64,000 nt of DNA, taken from CATQHS01 sp965203375 (GTDB taxonomy: Bacteria; Actinomycetota; Acidimicrobiia; Acidimicrobiales; Aldehydirespiratoraceae). The notes under the pieces were generated by a model that was not told the origin of the DNA, did no database searches, and worked only from the letters and a program-made list of their open reading frames with translations. The stretch covers positions 1,302,001 through 1,366,000 of the forward strand of contig OZ241886.1 of the NCBI GenBank assembly GCA_965203375.1. Direction: 5' to 3'. Shown here one piece after another: positions 1 through 7,408 of the stretch (positions are counted from its first letter, which is position 1; each line of letters opens with the position of its first letter). The translations under genes and the position numbers were made by a program.

Positions 1-2
1 AC

Positions 3-761
3 GTCGGCTACGAGGAGGGCGGCCAGCTCACCGAGCAGGTGCGGCGCCGGCCCTTCTCCATCGTGCTGTTCGACGAGGTCGAGAAGGCCCACGCCGACGT
101 CTTCAACACCCTGCTGCAGATCCTCGAGGAGGGCAGGCTCACCGACAGCCAGGGCCACACCGTCGACTTCCGCAACACCGTGGTGATAATGACGTCGAAC
201 CTGGGGACCGCGGATCTGCGCAAGGCCAGCCTGGGCTTCACCAAGGCCGACCCCGCCGTCACCTACGACCGGATGAAGGAGAAGGTGCAGGAGGCGCTCA
301 AGCAGCACTTCCGACCCGAGTTCCTGAACCGCATCGACGACGTGATCGTGTTCCACGAGCTGACCCGCCCCGAGGTGCGCCAGATCGTCGACCTGATGAT
401 CGTGCGCACCGCCGACCAGCTCGCCGGCCAGGGGATGGGCCTGGAGCTCACCGACGCGGCCAAGGACTACCTGGCCGAGACCGGCTACGACCCCTCGCTG
501 GGGGCCCGGCCCCTGCGCCGGTCCATCCAGCGGCTGGTGGAGGACCCGCTCTCGGAGCGGCTCCTGCAAAAGGAGTTCCGGGCCGGCGAGATCATCATCG
601 TCGACGTCGAGCCGCCCCCGGACCCCCGGGCCGAGGGCCCCGAGGGCAAGGCCCCCAAGGTCGAGCGGTCCATCGTGTTCCGGGCCATCGAGGGCTTCGA
701 GCCGCCCGAGCCGGTGCTGGAGGCGGCCGGGGACACCGCCGGCGACGGCGGCCACTTCTGA
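3..761 (+). CDS. clpC: ATP-dependent Clp protease ATP-binding subunit, C-terminal part (cut by window start)
   Basis: This is the C-terminal ~250 residues of a class I Clp/Hsp100 ATPase, which unfolds substrates for the ClpP peptidase. The reading frame is open from the first bases of the window, so the N-domain, the first AAA+ module and the second Walker A lie upstream. Visible parts of the D2 module are Walker B (IVLFDEVEKAH), sensor 1 (TSNLG), the arginine-finger region (FRPEFLNRIDDVIVF) and the sensor-2 motif GARPLRRSIQRLVEDPL. The C-terminal tail is acidic and proline-rich, ending GDGGHF. ClpC is preferred over ClpB because there is no ClpB-type C-terminal extension, but the missing N-terminal half means ClpB or ClpE cannot be strictly excluded. 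The following lipoprotein gene starts 27 bp downstream. Confidence 0.93.
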   Translation, partial: VGYEEGGQLTEQVRRRPFSIVLFDEVEKAHADVFNTLLQILEEGRLTDSQGHTVDFRNTVVIMTSNLGTADLRKASLGFTKADPAVTYDRMKEKVQEALKQHFRPEFLNRIDDVIVFHELTRPEVRQIVDLMIVRTADQLAGQGMGLELTDAAKDYLAETGYDPSLGARPLRRSIQRLVEDPLSERLLQKEFRAGEIIIVDVEPPPDPRAEGPEGKAPKVERSIVFRAIEGFEPPEPVLEAAGDTAGDGGHF

Positions 762-787
762 CCCGGCCGGCGGCTCGGGATACCTCC

Positions 788-2329
788 ATGGCACGGCCAT
801 CGATGCGCTGGCTCCGGCCCGCGCTGGCGGTTGCGGCCGTGGCCCTGGCCGCCTCGGCCTGCCGGGTCGACACCACCGTGGACGTGGCGGTGGACGATCA
901 GGGAACGGGCACGGTGACGGTTCGGGTGGACGCCGACGCCGAGGCGGTGCGGCTAGTGCCGGACCTGCCCGACGGCCTTCGCTTGGATGACGTGGTCGAG
1001 GCCGGATGGGAGGTCGTCGGGCCCGAGACCACCGCCGACGGGGGCCTAGCCGTGGAGGCCTCCAAGGAGTTCCAGTCCGCCGAGCAGCTCCCCGAGATCC
1101 TGGCCGAGCTAGCCGGCGAGGGGGTCTTCGAGGACGTGTCGCTGACCCGCACCCACACCTCCTCGGACTTCAACTTCTCGCTGTCGAACCCGGTGACCGC
1201 GTCGCGCACGACATACGAGCTCAGCGGCCGGGTGGTCCCGCCGACGGATCTGGCCGCCTTCAGCGACGACTCGCTCATCGCCGTCCTCGGGGACCCCTTC
1301 GGCCGCCCGGAACTGGTCGACGAGGACGGCCGGCCCGTCGATCCGGCGCAGGCCCTGGGGATGGTGCTCACGTTCACGCTGCCCGACGACGTCGTCTCGG
1401 AGACGGCGGACGGGGTGGACGGGGGCAGAGCCACTTGGACCTTCGCCTTCGGCGGCGCCCCCCTGGCCATCGACGCTCTGGGGGCCATCGAGGACCCCGT
1501 TCCCCGGCGCTGGCTGGCCGGGGCCGTGTTCGCCATCATCGCCTTCTTCTTGGTGGTGCTGCTCCAGCTCGTCTGGTGGGTCCTCAACACCCTGCGCACC
1601 CCCAAGGGCCGCCGCCGCCGGGCCACCCGCCGCCGGGCCACCCGACGGCGCCGCCGGCAGCGCGACGCCGGCGACCAGGCCGAGGCCGGGCCTCCCCGGC
1701 GCCGGCTGCTGCGCCTGCTGGTGCTGGACGTACACGGGGTGATCGTGCGCCCCACCGACCCGCTGGAGGGGCTGCTGCTGCCGACCATCGTGCACGAGCG
1801 CCCCGACATCGCCCCCGACCTGATCCGCGACCGGCACCGCAAACTGGTGCTGGGCCGGATCACCCCCAGCGAGTTCTGGAGCGACTTGGGCCTAGGGCCG
1901 ATCTCCGAGGAGATGGAAACCCGGTATCTGTCCTCGTTCCGGCTGGTGCCGGGCCTGCACCCCTTCTTGGACCGCATGCGGGAGCGCCGGCTGCCGGTGG
2001 CCGCGGTGGGCAACCAGCACCGGCTCTGGGGGGAGCGGCTGCGGCGGATGGCCTCGCTGGAGGACTCGGTGGCGTCGTGGCTGGTCAGCGGGGACGTGGG
2101 GGCGACGCTGCCCGAGCCATCGCTGCTGGAGGCCACCCGCCGGACCATGTCGGTGGACATCTACGACTGCCTCTACCTGTCCAGCGTCCCCGAGCATCTC
2201 GACGCCGCCGCCGAGGTGGGGATGGCCACCGCCTACTTCGCGGCCAGTCCCGCCGACGTGCTGGAGACCTCCCACACCATGGTTCGGGGCTTCAGCGACA
2301 TCCTGCGGGGCCGGGCCGGGAGCACCTGA
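788..2329 (+). CDS. LppM-like lipoprotein fused to a degenerate HAD-like domain
   Basis: A 513-residue protein with two parts. The N-terminal half has a lipoprotein signal peptide with a lipobox ending at Cys25 (AASAC), then an LppM/DUF3153-like extracytoplasmic domain and a membrane helix at about residues 242-266. A very basic Arg-rich stretch follows (about 273-292), as expected on the cytoplasmic face. The C-terminal ~200 residues look like a HAD-superfamily hydrolase: the nucleophile motif reads LDVHGV where DxDGT/V is usual, and the acidic motif IV reads YLSSVPEHLDAAAEVGM where an Asp pair is expected. Both losses suggest a non-catalytic or altered HAD module. I know LppM-type lipoproteins as stand-alone proteins, so the fusion looks unusual. 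The fusion and topology are inferred from sequence only. Confidence 0.75.
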   Translation: MARPSMRWLRPALAVAAVALAASACRVDTTVDVAVDDQGTGTVTVRVDADAEAVRLVPDLPDGLRLDDVVEAGWEVVGPETTADGGLAVEASKEFQSAEQLPEILAELAGEGVFEDVSLTRTHTSSDFNFSLSNPVTASRTTYELSGRVVPPTDLAAFSDDSLIAVLGDPFGRPELVDEDGRPVDPAQALGMVLTFTLPDDVVSETADGVDGGRATWTFAFGGAPLAIDALGAIEDPVPRRWLAGAVFAIIAFFLVVLLQLVWWVLNTLRTPKGRRRRATRRRATRRRRRQRDAGDQAEAGPPRRRLLRLLVLDVHGVIVRPTDPLEGLLLPTIVHERPDIAPDLIRDRHRKLVLGRITPSEFWSDLGLGPISEEMETRYLSSFRLVPGLHPFLDRMRERRLPVAAVGNQHRLWGERLRRMASLEDSVASWLVSGDVGATLPEPSLLEATRRTMSVDIYDCLYLSSVPEHLDAAAEVGMATAYFAASPADVLETSHTMVRGFSDILRGRAGST

Positions 2330-2363
2330 GGGCCGCCCGGCCCCCGGCCGCTCCGAGGGAGGG

Positions 2364-3671
2364 GTGATGGGAGACCGAGGCAGCGCCGCGGCCCGCTCCG
2401 GGGCGGCCGGGGTGTGGGCGGTGGTGGCGGCAGCCGGTTCTGGTTCCCGCTTCGGCGCCCCCAAGCAGTTCGCCGACCTCGGGGGGCGGCCGGTGCTCGA
2501 GCGGGCCGCGGCCGGAGCGGCGGCCTGGGCCGAGGGGGTGGTGGCGGTGATCCCGGCCGGATCGGCCCGCCAGCCGGGGCTCCGGGACCGGCTCGCCGAC
2601 CTGGTTCGGCCCGCCGCGGCCCGGGTGGTGGCCGGAGGGGCCTCTAGGTCGGAGTCGGTTCGCCGGGGCCTGGACGCGGTGCCCGGCGAAGCCGAGGTGG
2701 TGCTGGTACACGACGGCGCCCGCCCGCTGGCCTCGGCCGACCTGTACCGCCGGGTGGTGGCCGCGGTGCGGGCGGGCGCGGACGCCGTGGTGCCGACGGT
2801 GCCGGTGTCCGACAGCCTGCGCCGGCGCGGCTCGGCCGTGGACCGGGCCGAGTTCGCGGCCGTCCAGACCCCGCAGGGGTTCAGAGCCGCCGCGCTGCGG
2901 GCCGCCCACGCCGCCGGGGCCTCCGCCACCGACGACGCCGCCTTGGTGGAGGCGGCCGGGGGCCGGGTGGTGGAGGTGGAGGGCGAGCCCGGCAACATCA
3001 AGATCACCAACCCCGCCGACCTTCAGATGGCCGCGGCGCTGTTGGGCGACGATTCCGCTCCGCCCCGAGTCCAGCAGGCAGGGACCGCCGGCCTTCAGAT
3101 GGCCGCGGTGCCGTTGGACGGGCCCGGGTCCCCCGGCCTGGGAGCGGAGTCCGGTGCCGGCGCCGGCGGGCGACCCGACGGCGAGGGCGGCCGCTTGGGC
3201 CTGCGGGTGGGCCACGGTTTCGACGTCCACCGCTACAGCGACGACCCCGGCCGGGTGCTGGTGCTGGGCGGCGAGAGGTTCGAGGGCTGCCGAGGGCTGG
3301 CCGGCCATTCCGACGCTGACGCCGTGGCCCACGCCTGCATCGAGGCCCTGCTGGGGGCGGCTGGCCTGGGCGACATCGGGTCCATGTTCCCCGACTCCGA
3401 CCCCGCCTTGAGCGGGGCCGACAGCATCGAGCTGCTGGCCGAGGCGGCGGCCGCGGTGCGGGCCGCGGGTTGGGCGCCGGTGAACGTGGACTGCTCGGTG
3501 GTGCTTGACGCGCCCATGCTGGCCCCGCGCCTTCCGGCCATGCGGTCGCGTCTCAGCGGGGCTGCCGGGGCGCCGGTGACGGTGTCGGGTCGGCGGTCCG
3601 AGGGGGTGGGCGCCCTGGGCCGGGGCGAAGGGGTGGCGGCCTGGGCGGTGGCCCTAGTCGCCCGCCGGTGA
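2364..3671 (+). CDS. ispDF: Bifunctional MEP-pathway enzyme IspD/IspF
   Basis: This protein joins 2-C-methyl-D-erythritol 4-phosphate cytidylyltransferase (IspD, about residues 10-225) to 2-C-methyl-D-erythritol 2,4-cyclodiphosphate synthase (IspF, about 277-435), two steps of isoprenoid precursor synthesis. IspD shows AAAGSGSRFGAPKQF, VLVHDGARPL, TPQGF and NIKITNPADLQMA. IspF shows the metal ligands in GHGFDVHRY and LAGHSDADA, and GDIGSMFPDSDP. The linker holds a small internal duplication (LQMAAALLG and LQMAAVPLD). The IspF cytidine-binding segment, usually ATTTE, reads GRRSE here, and the AP-K-M region reads APMLAP, so nucleotide contacts may differ. At 435 residues it is longer than the usual ~390, mostly through the linker. 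It is followed by rlmB. Confidence 0.93.
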   Translation: MMGDRGSAAARSGAAGVWAVVAAAGSGSRFGAPKQFADLGGRPVLERAAAGAAAWAEGVVAVIPAGSARQPGLRDRLADLVRPAAARVVAGGASRSESVRRGLDAVPGEAEVVLVHDGARPLASADLYRRVVAAVRAGADAVVPTVPVSDSLRRRGSAVDRAEFAAVQTPQGFRAAALRAAHAAGASATDDAALVEAAGGRVVEVEGEPGNIKITNPADLQMAAALLGDDSAPPRVQQAGTAGLQMAAVPLDGPGSPGLGAESGAGAGGRPDGEGGRLGLRVGHGFDVHRYSDDPGRVLVLGGERFEGCRGLAGHSDADAVAHACIEALLGAAGLGDIGSMFPDSDPALSGADSIELLAEAAAAVRAAGWAPVNVDCSVVLDAPMLAPRLPAMRSRLSGAAGAPVTVSGRRSEGVGALGRGEGVAAWAVALVARR

Positions 3672-3726
3672 CCGGCCGCCGGGCCTCGCTGACTAAGACT
3701 GTGGCCAGAGACCGGGCTGGCCGATC

Positions 3727-4524
3727 GTGACCGCGGCCCGAGCCGGGGGCCGGGGCGGCGCGGCTGGCCGCCGGGCCTCGCCGATGGGGGAGCGGGTGGA
3801 GGGGCGCCAGTCGGTGCGGGAGCTGCTGCGGGCCGGGTCCCGTAGGACGCTGGAGGTGGTGTTGGCCCGGGGCCTGGACCCGGCCCCGGTGATCGACGAG
3901 ATCGTCGAGGAGGCCCGCGTTCAGGGGGTGAAGGTCCGCGAGGTGGACCGGGCCGAGTTCGACACGCTGGCCCGCACCGGCTCCGCCCAGGGGGTGCTGG
4001 CCCGGGCCGAGCCTCTGGCCGCCGCCGATCTCGTCGACCTGGTCGCTACCGGCCCCGACGGCCCGCCGCCGTTCTTGGTGGCCGTGGACGGCGTCACCGA
4101 CCCCGGCAACCTGGGGGCGATCCTGCGGGCGGCCGAAGGCGCGGGGGCGACCGGAGTGCTGCTGCCCCGCCACCGGGCCGCCGGAGTGACGCCGGCGGTG
4201 GCCAAGGCCGCGGCCGGCGCCATTGAGCACCTGCGGCTGGCCGTAGTGCCCGGCCTGCCCGCCGCCCTGCAGGCTTTGAAGGCGGCAGGAGTGTGGACGG
4301 TGGGCCTGGACCCCGCCGCCGCAACTCCGATCCACGACCTGACCGTGGCCCGCGAGTCGTTGGCGGTGGTGCTGGGGGCCGAGGGTCCGGGCCTGTCCCG
4401 CCTGGCGGCCGAGCGCTGCGACGTGCTGGCCTCGATCCCGCTGCAAGGCAAACTGGCCTCCCTCAACGTAGCCACCGCCGCAGCCGTAGCCTGCTTCGAG
4501 ATAGCCCGCCTCCGCTCCGATTAA
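3727..4524 (+). CDS. rlmB: 23S rRNA 2'-O-methyltransferase of the SpoU/TrmH family (RlmB-like)
   Basis: A SPOUT-class rRNA ribose methyltransferase. An N-terminal substrate-binding domain starts at VEGRQSVRELL. The trefoil-knot catalytic domain carries the three family motifs: motif 1 DPGNLGAILRAAE, motif 2 VVLGAEGPGLSRL, and motif 3 PLQGKLASLNVATAAAVACF. The GTG at this start gives a short basic extension; an ATG at 3784 (MGERVEGRQ) is an equally good start. The last 181 bp (4338-4518) are duplicated at 5405-5585 beyond the hicAB genes. The two copies differ at about 7 positions, so one of them arrived with, or was displaced by, an insertion at the gene's 3' end. No cysS lies between ispDF and this gene, although that is a common order. 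Confidence 0.92.
   Translation: MTAARAGGRGGAAGRRASPMGERVEGRQSVRELLRAGSRRTLEVVLARGLDPAPVIDEIVEEARVQGVKVREVDRAEFDTLARTGSAQGVLARAEPLAAADLVDLVATGPDGPPPFLVAVDGVTDPGNLGAILRAAEGAGATGVLLPRHRAAGVTPAVAKAAAGAIEHLRLAVVPGLPAALQALKAAGVWTVGLDPAAATPIHDLTVARESLAVVLGAEGPGLSRLAAERCDVLASIPLQGKLASLNVATAAAVACFEIARLRSD
4338..4518 (+). repeat. Direct repeat copy 1 (3' end of rlmB)
   Basis: First copy of a 181-bp direct repeat whose partner lies 1067 bp downstream at 5405-5585. By eye there are 7 mismatches (about 96% identity), some changing residues (LQGKL here, LRGEL in the partner). The pair brackets hicAB exactly on the rlmB side. Confidence 0.93.
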
Positions 4525-4558
4525 GGGATGAACAAATTCCGTGACTCCTTATGAAGGA

Positions 4559-5032
4559 TCAGGAACCATGTTCATGCCGGATAGCAGAAGCGTATGCTTG
4601 ATTGATAGAGGATAGAAGATCGACCGGCTCGTGATCAGGCGCGCGGTCGACAAGCTGCTTGATTCGTTGATGCGACACACCGAGAACTGCTCCTGTCTCT
4701 CGCATGGTCATATCCGCAGCGAGGAACGCGGCTGCGACACGGCTGCGGGCGAGCGCCGCTTCAGTGCGAGTGATGCCTTCGATCACGTCAGCATCGTGGA
4801 AGAGTTCCTGCATACGCTTGAGGTCTGGCGGAAGATCGATCATAACGTTTATGTCGACATCGGCTGCGTCGGTTTCAAGAAGGTCAACGACCAGGCTCCG
4901 AGCAACATCCTCGACTTCGGTTAGACGGCGAGTCTGGCTGACTCCGAGGACACTATCGGGCAATCCTGAGATTATCTCGATTTCCCACCAGTCGCCGTTG
5001 CGAGTGGCTTTGACATCGTACGTGTTGCTCAT
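4559..5032 (-). CDS. hicB: HicB-like antitoxin
   Basis: Predicted antitoxin of a HicAB type II toxin-antitoxin pair. The N-terminal half (YDVKATRNGDWWEIEI) has the partial RNase-H-like fold pattern of HicB proteins. The middle contains a helix-turn-helix region (MRETGAVLGVSHQRIKQLV) likely to bind the operator. At 157 residues the length fits a HicB carrying a DNA-binding domain. Its ATG overlaps the hicA stop in an ATGA arrangement, giving tight translational coupling. Base composition is near 50% GC, well below the neighbours, which fits horizontal transfer. HicB would neutralise HicA and repress the operon. The family call rests on motif resemblance and gene order, not on a profile search. 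Confidence 0.78.
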   Translation of the reverse strand: MSNTYDVKATRNGDWWEIEIISGLPDSVLGVSQTRRLTEVEDVARSLVVDLLETDAADVDINVMIDLPPDLKRMQELFHDADVIEGITRTEAALARSRVAAAFLAADMTMRETGAVLGVSHQRIKQLVDRAPDHEPVDLLSSINQAYASAIRHEHGS

Positions 5033-5256
5033 TTGTCGCCCTCCCGGTCTTCAGCGAGGCGCTCTAGGTGTTCGGTCAGTTTTTTGATGATTTTGATCGC
5101 TGTACCTTCTGCAATATCTAGATGCCGCGGAATGGGAAATGTGAGACCTTCACATTCCCATACCTCGTGGGTGCCTTGACGAATCAGACCAGCAGACACG
5201 CCGTGCTTGTCAGCGAGTTGTCGGATCTGCTTCTCCAAGTCCTTCTTTTTCGGCAT
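5029..5256 (-). CDS. hicA: HicA-like mRNA interferase toxin
   Basis: A 75-residue predicted HicA toxin, a double-stranded-RNA-binding-fold mRNA interferase. The active-site His sits in RQGTHEVWECEG (His30), matching the family pattern in which a Gly-Ser/Thr-His triplet precedes the beta hairpin. The C-terminal part (IPRHLDIAEGTAIKIIKKL) matches the usual HicA helix that follows the proline. It is the first gene of a two-gene operon with hicB, overlapping it by 4 bp. A good promoter lies so close upstream that the mRNA should be nearly leaderless. The genes interrupt the rlmB-lhgO region and are bracketed by an rlmB 3'-end duplication. Confidence 0.8.
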   Translation of the reverse strand: MPKKKDLEKQIRQLADKHGVSAGLIRQGTHEVWECEGLTFPIPRHLDIAEGTAIKIIKKLTEHLERLAEDREGDK

Positions 5257-5263
5257 GCGATCA

Positions 5264-5305
5264 GTCTATAGCGTACTAGACAGCATTGTCAAGCGCACAC
5301 TAGAC
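5264..5305 (-). promoter_or_regulatory. hicAB promoter with overlapping palindromic operator
   Basis: On the minus strand there is a -35 TTGACA (5287-5292), a 16-bp spacer and a -10 TATAGA (5265-5270). The -10 ends only 8 bp before the hicA ATG, so transcription should start at or next to the ATG (leaderless). An inverted repeat, GTCTA-8 nt-TAGAC (5264-5281), covers the -10, and a further half-site CTAGAC lies at 5300-5305 just beyond the -35. This is a plausible HicB operator for autoregulation. Confidence 0.65.
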
Positions 5306-5404
5306 GCATGCAGCTTGCCGAAGAAGTTGCCACTGACCGTAGCCAGCGGCCCCGGTGGTGCTGGGTTCGACGGCTCGTAGAACGAAAGCCCGCCGTGCTG
5401 GCCC

Positions 5405-5585
5405 CCTGACCGTGGCCCGCGAGCCGGTGGCGGTGGTGCTGGGGGCCGAGGGTCCGGGCCTGTCCCGCCTGGCGGCCGAGCGCTGCGACGTGCTGGCCTC
5501 AATCCCGCTGCGAGGCGAGCTGGCCTCCCTCAACGTAGCCACCGCCGCAGCCGTAGCCTGCTTCGAAATAGCCCGCCTCCGCTCC
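5405..5585 (+). pseudogene. rlmB 3'-end fragment, direct repeat copy 2
   Basis: A second copy of the last 60 codons of rlmB, in an open frame (LTVAREPVAVVLGAEG to FEIARLRS) with no matching N-terminal part. It carries SPOUT motifs 2 and 3 but lacks motif 1 and most of the protein, so it cannot be functional alone. It may be the original 3' end of rlmB, displaced when an element carrying its own end recombined into the gene, or a later duplicate. Identity with 4338-4518 is about 96%. Confidence 0.9.
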
Positions 5586-5638
5586 ACCATCCCCAAACCG
5601 AGCTTGCCCTATTAGCTTTCGATTGGTATCCTTGTCCA

Positions 5639-6355
5639 GTGACTACGGATGCGCCAAGGCTCTACGTTTATGTCGTGACAGCGGATGGCGGTCATGCGCC
5701 TAACCCCTTCCACGGCTTCTGCACACTGGCGACTTGCAAGCCCCAGATACGAAAAAAGGCACAAAAAGGGGACTGGATTGCGGGTATCAGCCCCAAGCAG
5801 AGAGGGAATAATAGGCGACTTATCTACGCGATGTGTGTGGACGATGATCTGACTTACGACGAATATTGGGACGATCATAGATTTGAACTGAAAAAGCCAA
5901 TATGGGAGGGTACCCGCAAGCAACAATGCGGTGACAACTATTATCACCGTTCACCAGAAGGTTCGTGGATTCAAGAACCCGGCGATCACAGCCATAAAGA
6001 TGGCAGTCAAAATATGTATTACACTAGGAAAGATACTCGCGTTCCGCGTGTGCTTATTTCAGAAAATGCCTTCGTCTATTATGGGAAAGATTCTATTGAA
6101 ATACCTGATGCATTATGCAACGGAGACAACCGTGTCGTTCAAAATTGCGGTCGTGGACACCGGTGCAATTTCTCAGAGAACTTCAGGCAAGACTTTATCG
6201 AATGGCTGGAGGAGCAGAAGCATATAGGCGTCTCCGGTGAACCGCGGGATTGGTCGCCTTCAACCGAGCCCGCCAAGAAATCGTCAGCAAAGAAATCGTC
6301 AAGCTGCTCTGCCGGACGCTCGGTAAAGCGCACTCCGCGCTCAAGAACCTGTTGA
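5639..6355 (+). CDS. Nmad2-like protein (nucleotide modification associated domain 2)
   Basis: A 238-residue protein with a GTG start. The N-terminal ~190 residues match my memory of the Nmad2 family, which sits near predicted DNA base-modification genes in phages and defence islands: APNPFHGFCTLATCKPQIR, DWIAGISPKQRG, DEYWDDHRFELKKP and CGDNYYHR. The true function of the family is not established; a role in handling modified nucleotides is a guess from context. The C-terminal tail is Lys/Ser-rich and low-complexity. GC content is about 47%, unlike the surrounding genome, pointing to recent transfer. A DNA methyltransferase lies convergently 44 bp away, so both may be parts of one modification islet. 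Confidence 0.68.
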   Translation: MTTDAPRLYVYVVTADGGHAPNPFHGFCTLATCKPQIRKKAQKGDWIAGISPKQRGNNRRLIYAMCVDDDLTYDEYWDDHRFELKKPIWEGTRKQQCGDNYYHRSPEGSWIQEPGDHSHKDGSQNMYYTRKDTRVPRVLISENAFVYYGKDSIEIPDALCNGDNRVVQNCGRGHRCNFSENFRQDFIEWLEEQKHIGVSGEPRDWSPSTEPAKKSSAKKSSSCSAGRSVKRTPRSRTC

Positions 6356-6399
6356 CGGCTTCTGGCGACTCACCTTTCACCTGATTGCTCACCTGTCGT

Positions 6400-7281
6400 T
6401 CACAGTGCCAAGCGGTGCTCGATCAGGTTGACGAAGGCGGGGTTCAGTTCGATGCCCGCCCAGCGGCGGTTTAAGTCGCGGGCGGCCAGCAAAGTCGTGC
6501 CCGACCCGGCGTAGGGATCGAGCACCGCGTCGCCGGGCTCGCTGGTGATGGCGATGCATTGGCGGGCCAGCGTCATCGGCATCACCGCGGGGTGGTCGTC
6601 CACTCCGCTGTCGGTGCGCCGCCGGGGCTCGGTGTTGATGTCCCAGACGGTGCGCAGCCGCCGGCCGTTGGGCCCCCGCACCGCGTCGGTGTCGTAGTGG
6701 TAGTCCTGGCTCTTGGACAGCAAGAACACCGTCTCGTGGGCTTTGGTGGGCCGGTCCGCCACCGACTCGGGGTGGGCGTTGGGCTTGTGCCAGATCACCT
6801 CCGAGCGCAGCCACCAGCCGGCGTCCTGCAGCGCCAGAGCCAGGCGCCAGGGCACCCCGATCAGGTCCTTGGGCTTGAGCCCCTCGGGCGTCGGCGGGCG
6901 CACCCGCATCGCCCTGGCCCGGTTCTTGCGGTCGGGCGCCCGGTAGCGCCGGTTGCCCGAGGTGTAGCTGTCGCCGACGTTGAGCCACACCGTGCCGTCG
7001 TCGCACAACACCCGGCGCACCTTGTCGAAAGTCCGCACGATGCTCTTGACGTAGTCGCCCAGAGCGTCGTCGCGTCCGATCTGGCCGTCGGCCTCGTAGT
7101 CGCGAAGCGACCAGTACGGCGGGGAGGTCACCACCGTGCGCACGCTGCGGTCGGGCAGCAGGTCGAGCCCCTCGGAGGCCCGACCGCAGATCAGCACTGA
7201 CCCGCGGAGATCGTCCAGCGGCTCGACGCTGCTCGCGTCCACTCGCCGGTGGCCCGGCGCCGAGCCAGGCTGTCGACTCAT
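6400..7281 (-). CDS. Beta-class DNA methyltransferase (N4-cytosine or N6-adenine)
   Basis: A site-specific DNA aminomethyltransferase of the pfam01555 type. The catalytic motif IV (TSPPYW, about residues 52-57) comes before the SAM-binding motif (DPYAGSGTTLLAA, about 249), the beta-class order. SPPYW is commoner in N4-cytosine enzymes, but the target cannot be decided by eye. The middle holds VWLNVGDSYTSG and SEVIWHKPNAHPE, both typical. The start at 7281 (MSRQPGSAP) is preferred to the one at 7362, which would run through a short repeat. GC content is like the host's, so this is a settled gene. No endonuclease is adjacent; it may be orphan or act with the Nmad2-like gene. Confidence 0.87.
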   Translation of the reverse strand: MSRQPGSAPGHRRVDASSVEPLDDLRGSVLICGRASEGLDLLPDRSVRTVVTSPPYWSLRDYEADGQIGRDDALGDYVKSIVRTFDKVRRVLCDDGTVWLNVGDSYTSGNRRYRAPDRKNRARAMRVRPPTPEGLKPKDLIGVPWRLALALQDAGWWLRSEVIWHKPNAHPESVADRPTKAHETVFLLSKSQDYHYDTDAVRGPNGRRLRTVWDINTEPRRRTDSGVDDHPAVMPMTLARQCIAITSEPGDAVLDPYAGSGTTLLAARDLNRRWAGIELNPAFVNLIEHRLAL

Positions 7282-7315
7282 GGCGTTCACAGTAGAGACG
7301 GCCTGCGACAGTGCA

Positions 7316-7408
7316 AGCCTGCGCCTCAGTTCTCCATCCGGCCTCGGCGCGATGCAGGTCACAGGCTGGGTCGCTTGAGAAGGTGCAGCCTGCGCCTCAG
7401 TTCTCCAT
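7316..7408. repeat. 22-bp direct repeat spaced 71 bp, at the lhgO 3' end
   Basis: A 22-bp sequence occurs at 7316-7337 and again at 7387-7408. The second copy contains the last codons and stop of lhgO (minus strand). The copies are identical and 71 bp apart, so a short tandem duplication of the gene end is likely. Confidence 0.85.
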
